Source: Lachnospiraceae bacterium | Lineage (GTDB): Bacteria; Bacillota; Clostridia; Lachnospirales; Lachnospiraceae | Direction of reading: 5' to 3' | NCBI GenBank assembly: GCA_009774245.1 | Contig: VSNM01000040.1 | Location: forward strand, 1-41,412 | DNA length: 41,412 nt | Shown here: piece by piece, positions 1 to 7,318 of the stretch | How positions within the stretch are numbered: position 1 is the first letter of the stretch | Layout of the letters: each line of letters starts with the position of its first letter | Program-made: the position numbers and the translations under genes | The notes under the pieces: generated by a model | The model's database searches: none | The model's input: only the letters and a program-made list of their open reading frames with translations | What the model was told of the DNA's origin: nothing

Positions 1-434
1 ATATTTAAATCAGGTATCCTGTCACGGACTCAGGACGGCAGCAGGATTTGGTATTAACATGAAATGTATTTAAAAAATGGTTTACATTAAATAAAAGTTT
101 GACCGTAACATGAAGGGCTGCTACATGGAACTGTGGAAATCCGACTGCGATGTGGAACGTGCCACATGTGAATATGAAGCACGCCACGGGAAGGGGATAC
201 AATAGGTTTCAAACCTGAAATGAATCAAAAAACTATCCGGCACGGACATACGCCCGCCGAACAATTTTTTTGACCTTTATGGACAGCAGTTGGTGTCCTG
301 TCCTGCTGGACGAAAACTGAACATAAGATATAAAACTGAACCGGGAAAACAAATACAAAAAGACGGAAAACAGCATTCCTGCTGCCCCCCGTCCCGTAAC
401 ATTATTCCGTCAGTAACGTCGCCGTCCCGGTGCA
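1..434. other. Intergenic stretch without a supported gene
   Basis: No frame here has a ribosome site or a recognisable product. It holds two copies of the dispersed 10-mer GGCAGCAGGA, at 37-46 (+) and 377-386 (-). The second lies about 50 bases past the stop of the secreted-protein gene that follows. Confidence 0.6.
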
Positions 435-1334
435 TCAATACTCGTAGTGCCATATATACAGGAGTGATTCATCCAGTTCATCCCAGCTAATAAATCTCCC
501 CCAGTGCATTTTCCTGTCGTCATTCAGGTTCGATTCCACTACGGTGATGCCGTCATCACTGCGGGAAAGCACAACCATGACATGACCGAGTCCTCTGGAT
601 CCCGGAATGTAAACCTCGTCGCCTACCCTTAAGGAGCTTTCCGCGACACTGCGGGAACCTATCGACCTTTTGGGAACGCATCCATCCACGGTGATTAACT
701 CGTCGTCCTCGTCACCTCTTGCGACCCATCCCACGCGGATACCATTAGGATCCCCATACAGTCCGTTTGTGATTTTGGCCGCACCGGTACTGCAGATTCC
801 AACCTTCATTCCTTCGGGATACTGCTCCTTGAGCGAGAGAAGCCTTGCCTGCACCTGCTGCTCGGTCCAGCCCACATGGACGTAACCCGCCGCGTCAAAC
901 TGCTGCTGCAGTCTCTGCTTCTCCTGCAGGAATGTTGCCTTGTCAACCTCCTCTCCGTCTGTGAAAAGCCAGAAAGGTCCGTTGCCGATGTCCACCGTGG
1001 TCTGCACGGGTGTGGTTACCGTCGCAGTGTCGGCCGCCGTATCCGCCGTCCCGTCCACGGACTCGCCCCCTGTAGCGCCCTCATACGGAATCCTGCCCTC
1101 CTTCTGTCCGAAGTTTACATAGTGGCTGTACAGCGCCTCGGGACTCGTCCCTACGGCCGCCGCCACGTCCGGATACAGCGCCGCGTAGTACACCGGGTCG
1201 AAGCTGCCGGCGTCCTCCTGATCCGCACGCGCGGGACTGGTAACCATCCCTGCGCCTTCCACGGCGCCGAATGCCATTGCCGCCGCCATTGCCCCCACGA
1301 TAAGTTTCTTTGCAAAATTTTCTCTTTTTTTCAT
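435..1334 (-). CDS. Secreted CHAP/NlpC-P60-like protein
   Basis: A 299-residue exported protein, probably a cell-wall amidase or peptidase. Residues 1-37 form a signal peptide: a KKR start, an Ala-rich hydrophobic core and an AxA site before D38. Residues 45-84 match the short HY..FG..EGR module seen in many secreted Lachnospiraceae proteins. A Thr/Ala-rich linker (90-112) leads to a C-terminal domain whose C181, H251 (GLGHVMVV) and E267/N269 are spaced like a CHAP catalytic triad. The CHAP assignment rests on this pattern only; low similarity is possible. The start follows AAGGAGG with good spacing. Two signal peptidases lie just upstream in the same direction, and its promoter copies that of the nearer one, so the three may work together in export. 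Confidence 0.65.
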   Translation of the reverse strand: MKKRENFAKKLIVGAMAAAMAFGAVEGAGMVTSPARADQEDAGSFDPVYYAALYPDVAAAVGTSPEALYSHYVNFGQKEGRIPYEGATGGESVDGTADTAADTATVTTPVQTTVDIGNGPFWLFTDGEEVDKATFLQEKQRLQQQFDAAGYVHVGWTEQQVQARLLSLKEQYPEGMKVGICSTGAAKITNGLYGDPNGIRVGWVARGDEDDELITVDGCVPKRSIGSRSVAESSLRVGDEVYIPGSRGLGHVMVVLSRSDDGITVVESNLNDDRKMHWGRFISWDELDESLLYIWHYEY

Positions 1335-1573
1335 TTTAATGTCCTCCTTTTCTTCGTTTCATCTTGTATTGCCGTTTTTAATATGGCAGTACGTTATAAA
1401 TACTTTTTTGTTTTTAAGTGTTTACCCTCCAAATGCTACGCCGCATTCTATCCATCGTTCATATGGTTCCTCCTCGTTTCTATACTTCGGGCAGCGGCAT
1501 CCCGCCGTCCACGAAATCATGCCATCTCCTGCTGCCATACCAGTTTGGAGAAAATCAGTGTATCCTAATAAGT

Positions 1574-1603
1574 ATTTTATCTCATTATGATGAATTTTGT
1601 CAA
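1574..1603 (-). promoter_or_regulatory. Sigma-A type promoter for the secreted CHAP-like gene
   Basis: On the minus strand TTGACA (1603-1598) is followed after 18 bases by TAAAAT (1579-1574). The spacer and flanks strongly resemble the promoter upstream of the signal peptidase at 2474 (TGTTGACAA and GAGATAAAAT in both). This implies a leader of about 230 nt, which contains one GGCAGCAGGA copy (1527-1536). Confidence 0.65.
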
Positions 1604-1757
1604 CATGACACGATAAATCAATTTCCAGTCCCGCCGATGCCATATTCCAGCGCATATACAGGCAGCAGGAATACCTACCCTGCCTATAGCAGAATTCTTC
1701 CCCGCAGTAAGACTGCAGGGAGTTCTTTACTATGCTGCAGTATTGAATGAAATCTAC

Positions 1758-1795
1758 AAAAAAAGAAGCAGTATCTCTAAATACCGCTTCTTTTT
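1758..1795 (-). terminator. Rho-independent terminator after signal peptidase 1
   Basis: Inverted repeat GAAGC-A-GTAT / ATAC-C-GCTTC flanked by A and T runs on both sides, so it could work in both directions. On the minus strand it ends in TTCTTTTTTT, about 140 nt past the stop at 1938. Confidence 0.7.
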
Positions 1796-1937
1796 AATCA
1801 TACATTATCCAAAAACCCAAAATCAGAAAATACAGAAATCAGTTCATGTATGTCAGTCTTTTCTCAATACCGTTCTGGAGCAGGACGGATATTACCAGAT
1901 TCTGCAATGTTTTAACCGGCCGGATCTGTGATTCTTT

Positions 1938-2474
1938 TTAGTTTCTAATATAATCCAGATTCCCACAGTTTTTCAGGGGAGATATGATAAATTTTGCTTT
2001 TCCCACGATATTTTCAAGCGGAACATATTTTTCTGTCCAGAACCGGCTGTCGTTCGACTGGTTCCTGTTATCCCCGAGAAAAAAATAACACCCATCAGGC
2101 ACCACATAAATGCCGTCCCCCCTGCCGTTCATCGGTCTTCTTATAAATGAATCATCCAGTTCCGTTCCGTCTGCATAAACACATCCGCCCGACACCTCGA
2201 TGGTCTCTCCGGGCAGCCCGATAACGCGTTTTACAAACAGCTCATCCGGACTGTCCGGGGGATAGAAAAAAAGTATGTCATATCTTTCAATGTCCTCCCC
2301 TTCGATGCCATACCGCGTACCCAGAATCAGATCGCCGGTTTTTATTGTATCCTCCATGCTGCCTGACACTGCCCGGTCCAGACGCCACACCGTACTAAAT
2401 AAAATAAAAAAAATTAACATACCACACACATAAACAGCAAAGATTTTTAACATTCTTTTCGTAAATTTATCCAT
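1938..2474 (-). CDS. lepB: Signal peptidase I (first of a tandem pair)
   Basis: Membrane-anchored S26 peptidase of 178 residues that would remove signal peptides from exported proteins outside the membrane. One N-terminal transmembrane helix (about 10-28) precedes the SGSM box with the nucleophile S39. KRVIGLPGE (82-90) carries the general base K82, and GDNRNQSNDSR (134-144) is the conserved box E. The length is typical of Gram-positive type I enzymes. GAGAGGG lies four bases before the ATG. It is about 55% similar by eye to the next gene, so the pair arose by duplication. Catalytic residues are intact in both. Two such enzymes next to one secreted protein suggest a dedicated export unit that may continue left of the window. 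Confidence 0.93.
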   Translation of the reverse strand: MDKFTKRMLKIFAVYVCGMLIFFILFSTVWRLDRAVSGSMEDTIKTGDLILGTRYGIEGEDIERYDILFFYPPDSPDELFVKRVIGLPGETIEVSGGCVYADGTELDDSFIRRPMNGRGDGIYVVPDGCYFFLGDNRNQSNDSRFWTEKYVPLENIVGKAKFIISPLKNCGNLDYIRN

Positions 2475-2514
2475 AAATCCCTCTCTTTTAAGGTTTTATC
2501 TATCCACACGAACC

Positions 2515-2544
2515 ATTTTATCTCTTATTGTTTAAAATTGTCAA
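2515..2544 (-). promoter_or_regulatory. Sigma-A type promoter for signal peptidase 1
   Basis: Minus-strand TTGACA (2544-2539), an 18-base spacer and TAAAAT (2520-2515), 40 bases before the start codon. It resembles the promoter at 1574-1603 in elements, spacer length and bordering bases. Confidence 0.7.
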
Positions 2545-2635
2545 CATTGACTTGCATGGATTCGTATGGTCTGTTTCTTCCATATAATATAGATATAAAA
2601 CGGACAGCCGTATTTATCCTGCTGCCCCCTGTCAT

Positions 2636-3157
2636 CTATACAGCCCCGATGTTTTTAAAGGGAAAGACTATAAACTTCGCTTTCCCCTCGACATTTTCAA
2701 CCGGCACATACTTTTCCGTCCAGAACCTGCTGTCGTCTGACTGGTTGCGGTTATCGCCCATAACGAAATAACAGCCGTCCGGTACCACATAAGTGCCATC
2801 CCCCTTTGTGTTCATCGGATTTTTTACAAAGGAATCATCCAGCCTGACGCCGTCCGCATATACGCTTCCGTCGCAGACCACGACCGTTTCTCCCGGAAGT
2901 CCGATCACCCTCTTGATATAGACCGTATCCGGTTCGTCAGGCGGAGCGAAAACCAGTATGTCATACCGTTCTATATCCCCCTCCCCAATATCATACCTTG
3001 TGCCAAGCACGAAATCACCCGTCCTGATCGTGCCCTCCATACTGCCGGATGGTATAAAGTTTAACATCAGTACGGTTCTGGACAGGATTACCGTGGCTGC
3101 CCATAACATACAGTACCCCGCCAGGAACCGCAGAAGCCTTTTCTCAAATATATCCAT
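2636..3157 (-). CDS. lepB: Signal peptidase I (second of a tandem pair)
   Basis: S26 signal peptidase of 173 residues with one N-terminal membrane helix (about 9-33), SGSM with nucleophile S39, K82 in KRVIGLPGE and the GDNRNQSDDSR box. GGGAGG stands eight bases before the ATG. It lies upstream of its paralogue at 1938-2474 in the same direction, but the 161-base gap contains a separate promoter for the paralogue, so the two can be expressed apart. The 10-mer GGCAGCAGGA lies on the coding strand at 2617-2626, ten bases past the stop. Substrates cannot be told from sequence; the CHAP-like exported protein nearby is one candidate. Confidence 0.93.
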   Translation of the reverse strand: MDIFEKRLLRFLAGYCMLWAATVILSRTVLMLNFIPSGSMEGTIRTGDFVLGTRYDIGEGDIERYDILVFAPPDEPDTVYIKRVIGLPGETVVVCDGSVYADGVRLDDSFVKNPMNTKGDGTYVVPDGCYFVMGDNRNQSDDSRFWTEKYVPVENVEGKAKFIVFPFKNIGAV

Positions 3158-3260
3158 GAAATTTTCCTCCCTTCAGGACATGTGCGGATTTATTGTTTCC
3201 ATAATATATATTATACGCCATGCCTGTATTTAACGGTTTTAGGGAAAACATGGAAGGGGC

Positions 3261-3290
3261 AGAAAACCCCGGACAAAACCGGGGTTTTCT
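3261..3290. terminator. Bidirectional terminator after the DUF5688-like gene
   Basis: Perfect 12-bp stem AGAAAACCCCGG / CCGGGGTTTTCT with a 6-base loop. On the minus strand the stem ends in TTTTCT, nine bases past the stop at 3299. Confidence 0.85.
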
Positions 3291-3298
3291 ATTTCATG

Positions 3299-3946
3299 TC
3301 AGCATATATAAATCCTGCCTTCTTCCCTGTCATAGCAGTACAGCGAGTACGACAGGATCTCATCCGGCTGCACCTGCGTGTCATTGATTTCCCTGATCAT
3401 GCTTCTGATTTCTTCCGTCTCCTTCATGTCTTCAACCGGCAGGATTAGAAGCTCATGTACCGACGAGGGAATGATAAAAAGGCTGCTGCCGGTTCTGTCT
3501 GCGAATTCACGGATTAGGCCGGGATACAGCATGCAGGCCGCCCCTTCTATCTTTTTTATGTTGGTAAGCACATACATTGGCACGCTGTCCGCAGATTCTG
3601 CCGTAAACCCATCACAGTCCGGGTTCTCCGCCCTTATGGCTTCTTCCATGCTTTTTATCTCATACGGCATAATCCGGGGTGTATTTTCCAACGCATCATG
3701 ATACAGTGTTTCCAGTTCCACGTCCCACAGCTTCATATGCACGTTATATACCAGGATATATACTGTCCCCTGCCCTTCCTGTGAAACCAGGCACTGAAAG
3801 ACAACCGAGAGGTCAAGAAAATCCATATGGGGTATGTTCTCAAGCAGATCCCTGTTTCTCTCCGTGTTGACCAGTTTATAGACGACCCTTTTCCTGACAC
3901 TGTCATAATTTAGATACTGATGCATATCAACAGACCTGTCCTTCAT
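3299..3946 (-). CDS. DUF5688-like protein
   Basis: A 215-residue soluble protein that resembles the DUF5688 family of gut Clostridia, whose function is unknown. The recognisable parts are NRDLLENIPHMDFLDLSVVF near the N terminus, MYVLTN..K..GA..MLYPG in the middle, and the PSSVHELLILP stretch followed by a C-terminal LSYSLYCYDREE-like end. GAGGAGG lies nine bases before the ATG at 3946. A longer frame starts at 4063 but it would be read through the terminator of the gene upstream, so the short start is chosen. A terminator follows directly, making this a single-gene transcript. Family members often occur in many copies on plasmids and islands; no role can be assigned here. Confidence 0.7.
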   Translation of the reverse strand: MKDRSVDMHQYLNYDSVRKRVVYKLVNTERNRDLLENIPHMDFLDLSVVFQCLVSQEGQGTVYILVYNVHMKLWDVELETLYHDALENTPRIMPYEIKSMEEAIRAENPDCDGFTAESADSVPMYVLTNIKKIEGAACMLYPGLIREFADRTGSSLFIIPSSVHELLILPVEDMKETEEIRSMIREINDTQVQPDEILSYSLYCYDREEGRIYIC

Positions 3947-4029
3947 TACTGACTTCCTCCTCTTCCTGAATTTATTGTGTTTTGAATATGCCTGATCCGG
4001 GACGGTAAAATTTTCATCCTGATCCAAAG

Positions 4030-4061
4030 AAAAAAACGGCCACGGAAATATTCCCATGACC
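4030..4061 (-). terminator. Rho-independent terminator after mazF
   Basis: Minus-strand hairpin GGTCATGGGAA / TTTCCGTGGCC (with G-U pairs) followed by GTTTTTTT, 21 bases past the mazF stop. It closely resembles the hairpin at 4576-4615 on the other side of mazF. Confidence 0.75.
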
Positions 4062-4081
4062 ATTTTCCTTTTACCATCTCC

Positions 4082-4426
4082 TTACAGATCCAGCTGGATC
4101 CGGACTGCCCTTTTTATCTGCCCCTCGTAATCAGTATTTTTAATGCTCCCTATCCACTTCCCCAGCCTGTCCTTGTCTATGGAGGTAATCTGTTCCGCCA
4201 TGGCTGTACATGGTCCGTCCAGCCCGCAGTCATTCAGATGGACATGGGTAGGCAGCTTTTTCTTTTTCACTTTGCTGGTAACCGGAATTACGGTCACCAC
4301 CGGCGAAAATTTATTTGCCATGTCGTTGCTGATCACTATTACCGGCCTTATCCCGGCCTGCAGGCTTCCCTCTGGCTGCATGTCCAGCCGCGTTATGTAT
4401 ATATCCCCGTTTCTGCACATCCGCAT
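4082..4426 (-). CDS. mazF: Type II toxin of the MazF/PemK family, no antitoxin seen
   Basis: A 114-residue endoribonuclease-type toxin. The family fold is shown by the GDIYITRLD N terminus, GIRPVIVISND (conserved Arg of the RPV/IVI strand), VIPVTSK, THV and the C-terminal MAEQITSIDKDRL helix, in the usual order and length. The start chosen is the ATG at 4426, with AAAGGAG just upstream (ATG at 4420 is also possible). The 188-residue open frame reaching 4648 crosses a terminator and is not credible. No antitoxin frame is adjacent: terminators stand on both sides (4030-4061 and 4576-4615) and the next upstream frame is a short Gly-rich ORF unlike MazE. It may be an orphan or be countered in trans. 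Confidence 0.85.
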   Translation of the reverse strand: MRMCRNGDIYITRLDMQPEGSLQAGIRPVIVISNDMANKFSPVVTVIPVTSKVKKKKLPTHVHLNDCGLDGPCTAMAEQITSIDKDRLGKWIGSIKNTDYEGQIKRAVRIQLDL

Positions 4427-4575
4427 ATTTCTCCTTTCCTTTTTACATTCATCTAAAAGATGGTTTTTTTGCAGGTTATTTTTTGCCTTATGCCGTTCCA
4501 TGTCCCTGCGCAAAATCCACGCCCCTCCGCCGCCGGCAGTCCTGATCCGTTTCCAAAGGATTTTACCTCCTTCCC

Positions 4576-4615
4576 AAAAAGAAAACGGCCACGGCAAAAC
4601 TGCCATGGCCATTTT
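4576..4615 (-). terminator. Terminator upstream of mazF
   Basis: Stem GGCCATGGCA / TGCCGTGGCC with a 4-base loop and TTTTCTTTTT after it on the minus strand. It would stop transcripts from the short ORF at 4667-4843 before mazF, isolating the toxin. Confidence 0.75.
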
Positions 4616-4666
4616 CAACCACAAAAATAAGGAGTACATATCATACAAAATGTGAAATAACCGCTT

Positions 4667-4843
4667 TTATCCTGCAGAACCACCCGGCCTGTCAGGTCCC
4701 CTGGCCAGATAGCCATCCACTGTTCCAGCATGGCAGGCTCCATGGACAGCACCAGATAACCCGGTCACTGAATGGCTGTCCCGGCCCATACGCAGCCCTG
4801 TAATCCCCCTGCACTTCCTTCCGTCAATCCTGTTTCCTTTCAT
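4667..4843 (-). CDS. Short hypothetical ORF, 58 residues
   Basis: An ATG at 4843 stands behind GAGGAGGGCGGT, one of the better ribosome sites in the area, and opens 58 codons ending with TAA at 4667. The product is Gly/Arg-rich with two Cys and three His and no hydrophobic segment. A terminator follows 50 bases later, so the signal-gene-terminator layout is complete. It does not resemble a MazE antitoxin. The odd composition leaves room for a chance frame or for a regulatory RNA. Confidence 0.35.
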   Translation of the reverse strand: MKGNRIDGRKCRGITGLRMGRDSHSVTGLSGAVHGACHAGTVDGYLARGPDRPGGSAG

Positions 4844-4948
4844 ATACCGCCCTCCTCTTTTAAATATTTAATTACACCGTTAATATGCATTCTTTCAGAA
4901 AATGAAATTTCTTCATTTCCGACATAACATTTCCGGCCAGACCCATGC

Positions 4949-5080
4949 TATAATATCCGTAAAGATGCCAATATTTTACGAACATTCAGAAACCCGGGAA
5001 TACACCTTTACGAAAGGAAATTCCAGCCCTGAGGGGGGCAGTCCCGGGTTTTTGTAAAAGTATACCTTAACGAAAGGAAG
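4949..5080 (+). promoter_or_regulatory. Resolvase promoter and repeat-rich leader
   Basis: An extended -10 element, TGCTATAAT (4946-4954), lies about 140 bases before the resolvase start. The leader then holds two direct copies of TACCTTWACGAAAGGAA-like sequence (about 5001-5019 and 5062-5079) and an inverted pair AACCCGGGA (4991-4999) / TCCCGGGTT (5042-5050) followed by TTT. These are candidate recombinase binding (res-like) sites or an attenuator. Confidence 0.5.
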
Positions 5081-5094
5081 GAGCGTGTCTGTTT

Positions 5095-5769
5095 ATGGGA
5101 GATATATACGGATATATCAGGGTCTCGGAAAAAAGCCAGAACCCGCAGAGACAGTGGGACATCATGACGGAGCAGGAGGGAATCCCCCCGAAATACATTT
5201 TTGAGGACAGGGCAAGCGGCAGGGATTTTAACCGGAAGGCATACAACGCCCTCGTGGGGACGGAAAACACGGTGCCGCTCCTCCATGCGGGCGACCTGCT
5301 GGTGATATACTCGATCGACCGTCTGGGGAGAAATTACACGGAGATTAAGGAGCAGTGGAAACATATTACCCGGACACTCGGGGCCGATATAAAGGTCATC
5401 GACATGCCGCTCCTTGACACACGCTCCACAAACGGAAACGATCTCGAGCGGACCTTCATCGCCGACCTCGTCCTGCAGATATTGTCCTACTGTGCACAGA
5501 AAGAAAGGGAAAATATCCTGGCCCGGCAGAAGCAGGGAATTGCCGCCATGAAAACCGTCGATGGGAAAAAAGTCTCCCTTAAAACAGGAAAACCTACCGG
5601 CCGCCCTGCCATAGGTTACCCGCAGGACTGGCCGGAAGTCTATGCCCGATGGAAAAATAAGGAGATTACTGCCGTGGAAGCAAGGCAGCTTCTGGGGCTT
5701 AAAACAACCACCTTCTATAAACTGGCCCGTCAGTACGAAACGGACCACCCGCCTGCTGTTTCCATGTAA
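5095..5769 (+). CDS. Small serine recombinase (resolvase/invertase type)
   Basis: A 224-residue site-specific recombinase. The catalytic domain covers about 1-145 with YIRVS (S11 nucleophile), SIDRLGRN (73-80, active-site arginines) and the long E helix (ERENILARQKQGI). GRPAIGYP leads into a C-terminal helix-turn-helix (about 181-213). Length and layout fit plasmid resolvases that convert multimers or cointegrates to monomers. GAAAGGAAGGAG precedes the ATG. Repeats directly upstream could be its recombination site, as in plasmid res-resolvase pairs. A strong terminator follows. The gene is on the + strand, opposite to its neighbours, with a GC-rich codon use. Confidence 0.9.
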   Translation: MGDIYGYIRVSEKSQNPQRQWDIMTEQEGIPPKYIFEDRASGRDFNRKAYNALVGTENTVPLLHAGDLLVIYSIDRLGRNYTEIKEQWKHITRTLGADIKVIDMPLLDTRSTNGNDLERTFIADLVLQILSYCAQKERENILARQKQGIAAMKTVDGKKVSLKTGKPTGRPAIGYPQDWPEVYARWKNKEITAVEARQLLGLKTTTFYKLARQYETDHPPAVSM

Positions 5770-5832
5770 AATATCATATTTAACACTGCAGGGGAGATTC
5801 CTGATAATTCCCCGCTTCCCCTGCGGCAGAGA

Positions 5833-5880
5833 ATGCCTGTTCCCCGGAATCATGTCACCGGGGAACAGGCATTTTTCTTT
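5833..5880 (+). terminator. Terminator after the resolvase gene
   Basis: Perfect 15-bp stem ATGCCTGTTCCCCGG / CCGGGGAACAGGCAT, 10-base loop, then TTTTCTTT. Confidence 0.9.
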
Positions 5881-5916
5881 AAATCCCCCCGGCACACGTC
5901 TGATAACGAATGCGAA

Positions 5917-5949
5917 AATATTAATTGTCAACATACAATTGTTAATATT
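5917..5949. repeat. AT-rich nested inverted repeat
   Basis: AATATTAA (5917-5924) and TTAATATT (5942-5949) enclose AATTGT / ACAATT. It sits at the junction between the resolvase unit and a truncated antitoxin gene, and could mark an insertion boundary or a protein binding site. Confidence 0.45.
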
Positions 5950-5980
5950 TAACTATTGAAACAGGTTGAATTAATAATAA

Positions 5981-6178
5981 AAGAAAGCAAAGTGAAATGC
6001 TGAATATCTTGCAATGCTGGACGAAAGCCAGGCACAGTTTGAGTGTGGAGATACGATATCATTCAGCATGGAAGAACTGCGGGCAATGGAGTCCGATGAC
6101 TGGAAGCCTACGCAAAAAGTCTTAGACTTTGAACGCAAACACGGAATCAAAAGCCCGGGAACAACAGACAATGAATGA
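5981..6178 (+). pseudogene. 5'-truncated antitoxin remnant (RelB/Phd-like C terminus)
   Basis: The frame ending at 6178 reads NAEYLAMLDESQAQ, then SMEELRAME and a charged tail, which is the usual C-terminal half of Phd/YefM or RelB-like antitoxins (NAEYLxxLDxS...G..xxxTMEEL). A TGA at 5993-5995 interrupts the frame and upstream sequence becomes AT-rich non-coding DNA, so the DNA-binding N terminus is missing. An internal ATG (6014) would give only 54 residues. No toxin gene follows on the + strand; a group II intron fragment abuts it instead. Confidence 0.6.
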
Positions 6179-6198
6179 TTTCACGTTTACGAAGATTA

Positions 6199-6330
6199 AT
6201 CGGGTAGGAGGCTACCCATTAGTTGAATAGCCAACCCCACACACCACTGTACGTACCGTTCGGTATACAGCGGTTCAATAGTTTTCACGATACTTTCAGA
6301 TAATAGTCGGTCATGGAGATATATCCCGGG
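6199..6330 (-). mobile_element. Relic of a group II intron 3' end (domains V and VI)
   Basis: Read on the minus strand, 6276-6241 forms a domain V-like hairpin: ACCGCTGTA pairs with TACAGTGGT around a bulged CG and a GAAC-type loop. It is followed by a domain VI-like hairpin (6232-6210, GGCTA / TAGCC) containing an unpaired A in CTAAT, and then CCTACCCGAT, a common intron 3' end. The sequence 5' of it (to about 6400) may be more of the intron, but no reverse transcriptase frame exists, so this is a fragment. A cluster of three AGAACCAG repeats (6480-6517) lies farther on. The assignment rests on recalled similarity to bacterial introns with this domain V. Confidence 0.55.
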
Positions 6331-6553
6331 TTGGCTATTATTTCATTCGTGAAGGCTACGCTTAACATCTGCTCAATTCATGTGAGCATCTTTTCCCCCT
6401 GTGTTCCAATCTTTTTCTGCCCGTTTCATCTCTCAAATCCACTTAAATTCACAATTTCTATGATGTCTTAACTGCTTTTAGAACCAGAGCAGAACCAGGA
6501 GGATATAATAGAACCAGAACATTTTCAGCGCTTATGACTTTAAATATTACCAA

Positions 6554-6976
6554 TTATTTATCCTCTCGAACCAATACCAGAAGATCCTGCGGTGTTATTG
6601 CTTTTACTTTAGAGCTCCGAAAATCTTCTATATTTCTTGTTACGATGAAATCAGCAGAAATCTCTTTTGCACATTCATCCTGCAGGCAATCCTCAAAATC
6701 TGGAAAATCATCGCGTTCTATAGCGGAACAAACTCTTTCATGGCTTGCACCTACCACACGCAGCACCATGCATAATTTTCTCAACATTTTCCTCCTGTCA
6801 GTGTCTGAATGGCTTTTTCTTAAAATATAGAAGATATTAGGCAGACTATGAAATGCGATAACTCCCTGCACTTTCTCACTTGCACAAAGACTGATGATTT
6901 TTCTCGCATCGACGTAAAAGGGCTGCCGCATTGTCAGAAAATCCAATGCAACATTTGTATCAATCAATATAACCAT
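6554..6976 (-). CDS. vapC: PIN-domain toxin (VapC-like)
   Basis: A 140-residue PIN-domain ribonuclease toxin. ILIDTNVALDF gives the first acidic residue (D6). The middle helix FHSLPNIFYILRK is typical of the Firmicute PIN subgroup, and DFPDFEDCLQDECAKEI supplies the second acidic cluster before ADFIVTRNIEDF, the last conserved Asp region. The start lies inside the upstream antitoxin gene (17-base overlap), with GAGGGAG before it, a usual sign of translational coupling in toxin-antitoxin operons. Confidence 0.85.
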   Translation of the reverse strand: MVILIDTNVALDFLTMRQPFYVDARKIISLCASEKVQGVIAFHSLPNIFYILRKSHSDTDRRKMLRKLCMVLRVVGASHERVCSAIERDDFPDFEDCLQDECAKEISADFIVTRNIEDFRSSKVKAITPQDLLVLVREDK

Positions 6977-7274
6977 ACTTTTTCTCCCTCACTTCCGCCA
7001 GTTCCTTATCGTAGTCCAGTTCTTCCGATACCGGAGTCAGCATTTCTTCTAATTCTATAAATGCTTTCATTTTAGGTGTCAGCATGCCGTTACCCTCATT
7101 CCCCAAACTGCCATCCGACACATCTGAATATCGATTGGAATTGGAATCCAGCTCTGCTTTTTCTTCTTCCGATCCAGTCCACATAAAGCGCTCTATCATT
7201 TCCAGTAAAAACTGTAGATTATCTTCTGACAATCTGTTGACTTTCTGAACTACCCGTTCCTGTAATGACATCAT
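6960..7274 (-). CDS. Antitoxin partner of the PIN-domain toxin
   Basis: A 104-residue protein starting MMSLQERVVQKVNRLSEDNL, which matches the N-terminal helix pair common in antitoxins paired with PIN toxins of Clostridia. A Ser/Asn/Gly linker (about 45-63) separates it from an acidic C-terminal helix (ELDYDKELAEVREKKYG) that probably wraps the toxin. GGAGGTGG precedes the ATG by seven bases. It is assigned mainly by position, order (antitoxin first) and the 17-base overlap with the toxin gene. Confidence 0.7.
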   Translation of the reverse strand: MMSLQERVVQKVNRLSEDNLQFLLEMIERFMWTGSEEEKAELDSNSNRYSDVSDGSLGNEGNGMLTPKMKAFIELEEMLTPVSEELDYDKELAEVREKKYGYID

Positions 7275-7318
7275 ATCAATACCACCTCCATATTCTACTT
7301 AATAATTACCGTTTCTGA

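Larger units (their letters stand above)
1335..1937. other. Intergenic region between the CHAP-like gene and signal peptidase 1
   Basis: Apart from the promoter at 1574-1603 and the terminator at 1758-1795 no gene is supported. GGCAGCAGGA occurs at 1527-1536 (-) and 1661-1670 (+). A strong AGGAGG before an ATG near 1460 (-) opens only a four-codon frame, which may be a leader peptide or chance. Confidence 0.5.

Noticed and set aside
1422..1655. 77-codon minus-strand frame upstream of the CHAP-like gene
   Set aside because: It overlaps the promoter of that gene and lacks a ribosome site.
3947..4063. Extended start of the DUF5688-like gene
   Set aside because: The added codons are the terminator hairpin of mazF; the ATG at 3946 has the ribosome site.
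4427..4648. 188-residue version of MazF
   Set aside because: The extension covers a terminator and has no family similarity; MazF proteins are about 110-120 residues.
5008..5934. 308-codon minus-str frame opposite the resolvase
   Set aside because: It is the antisense of a clear serine recombinase and its terminator; no independent signals.
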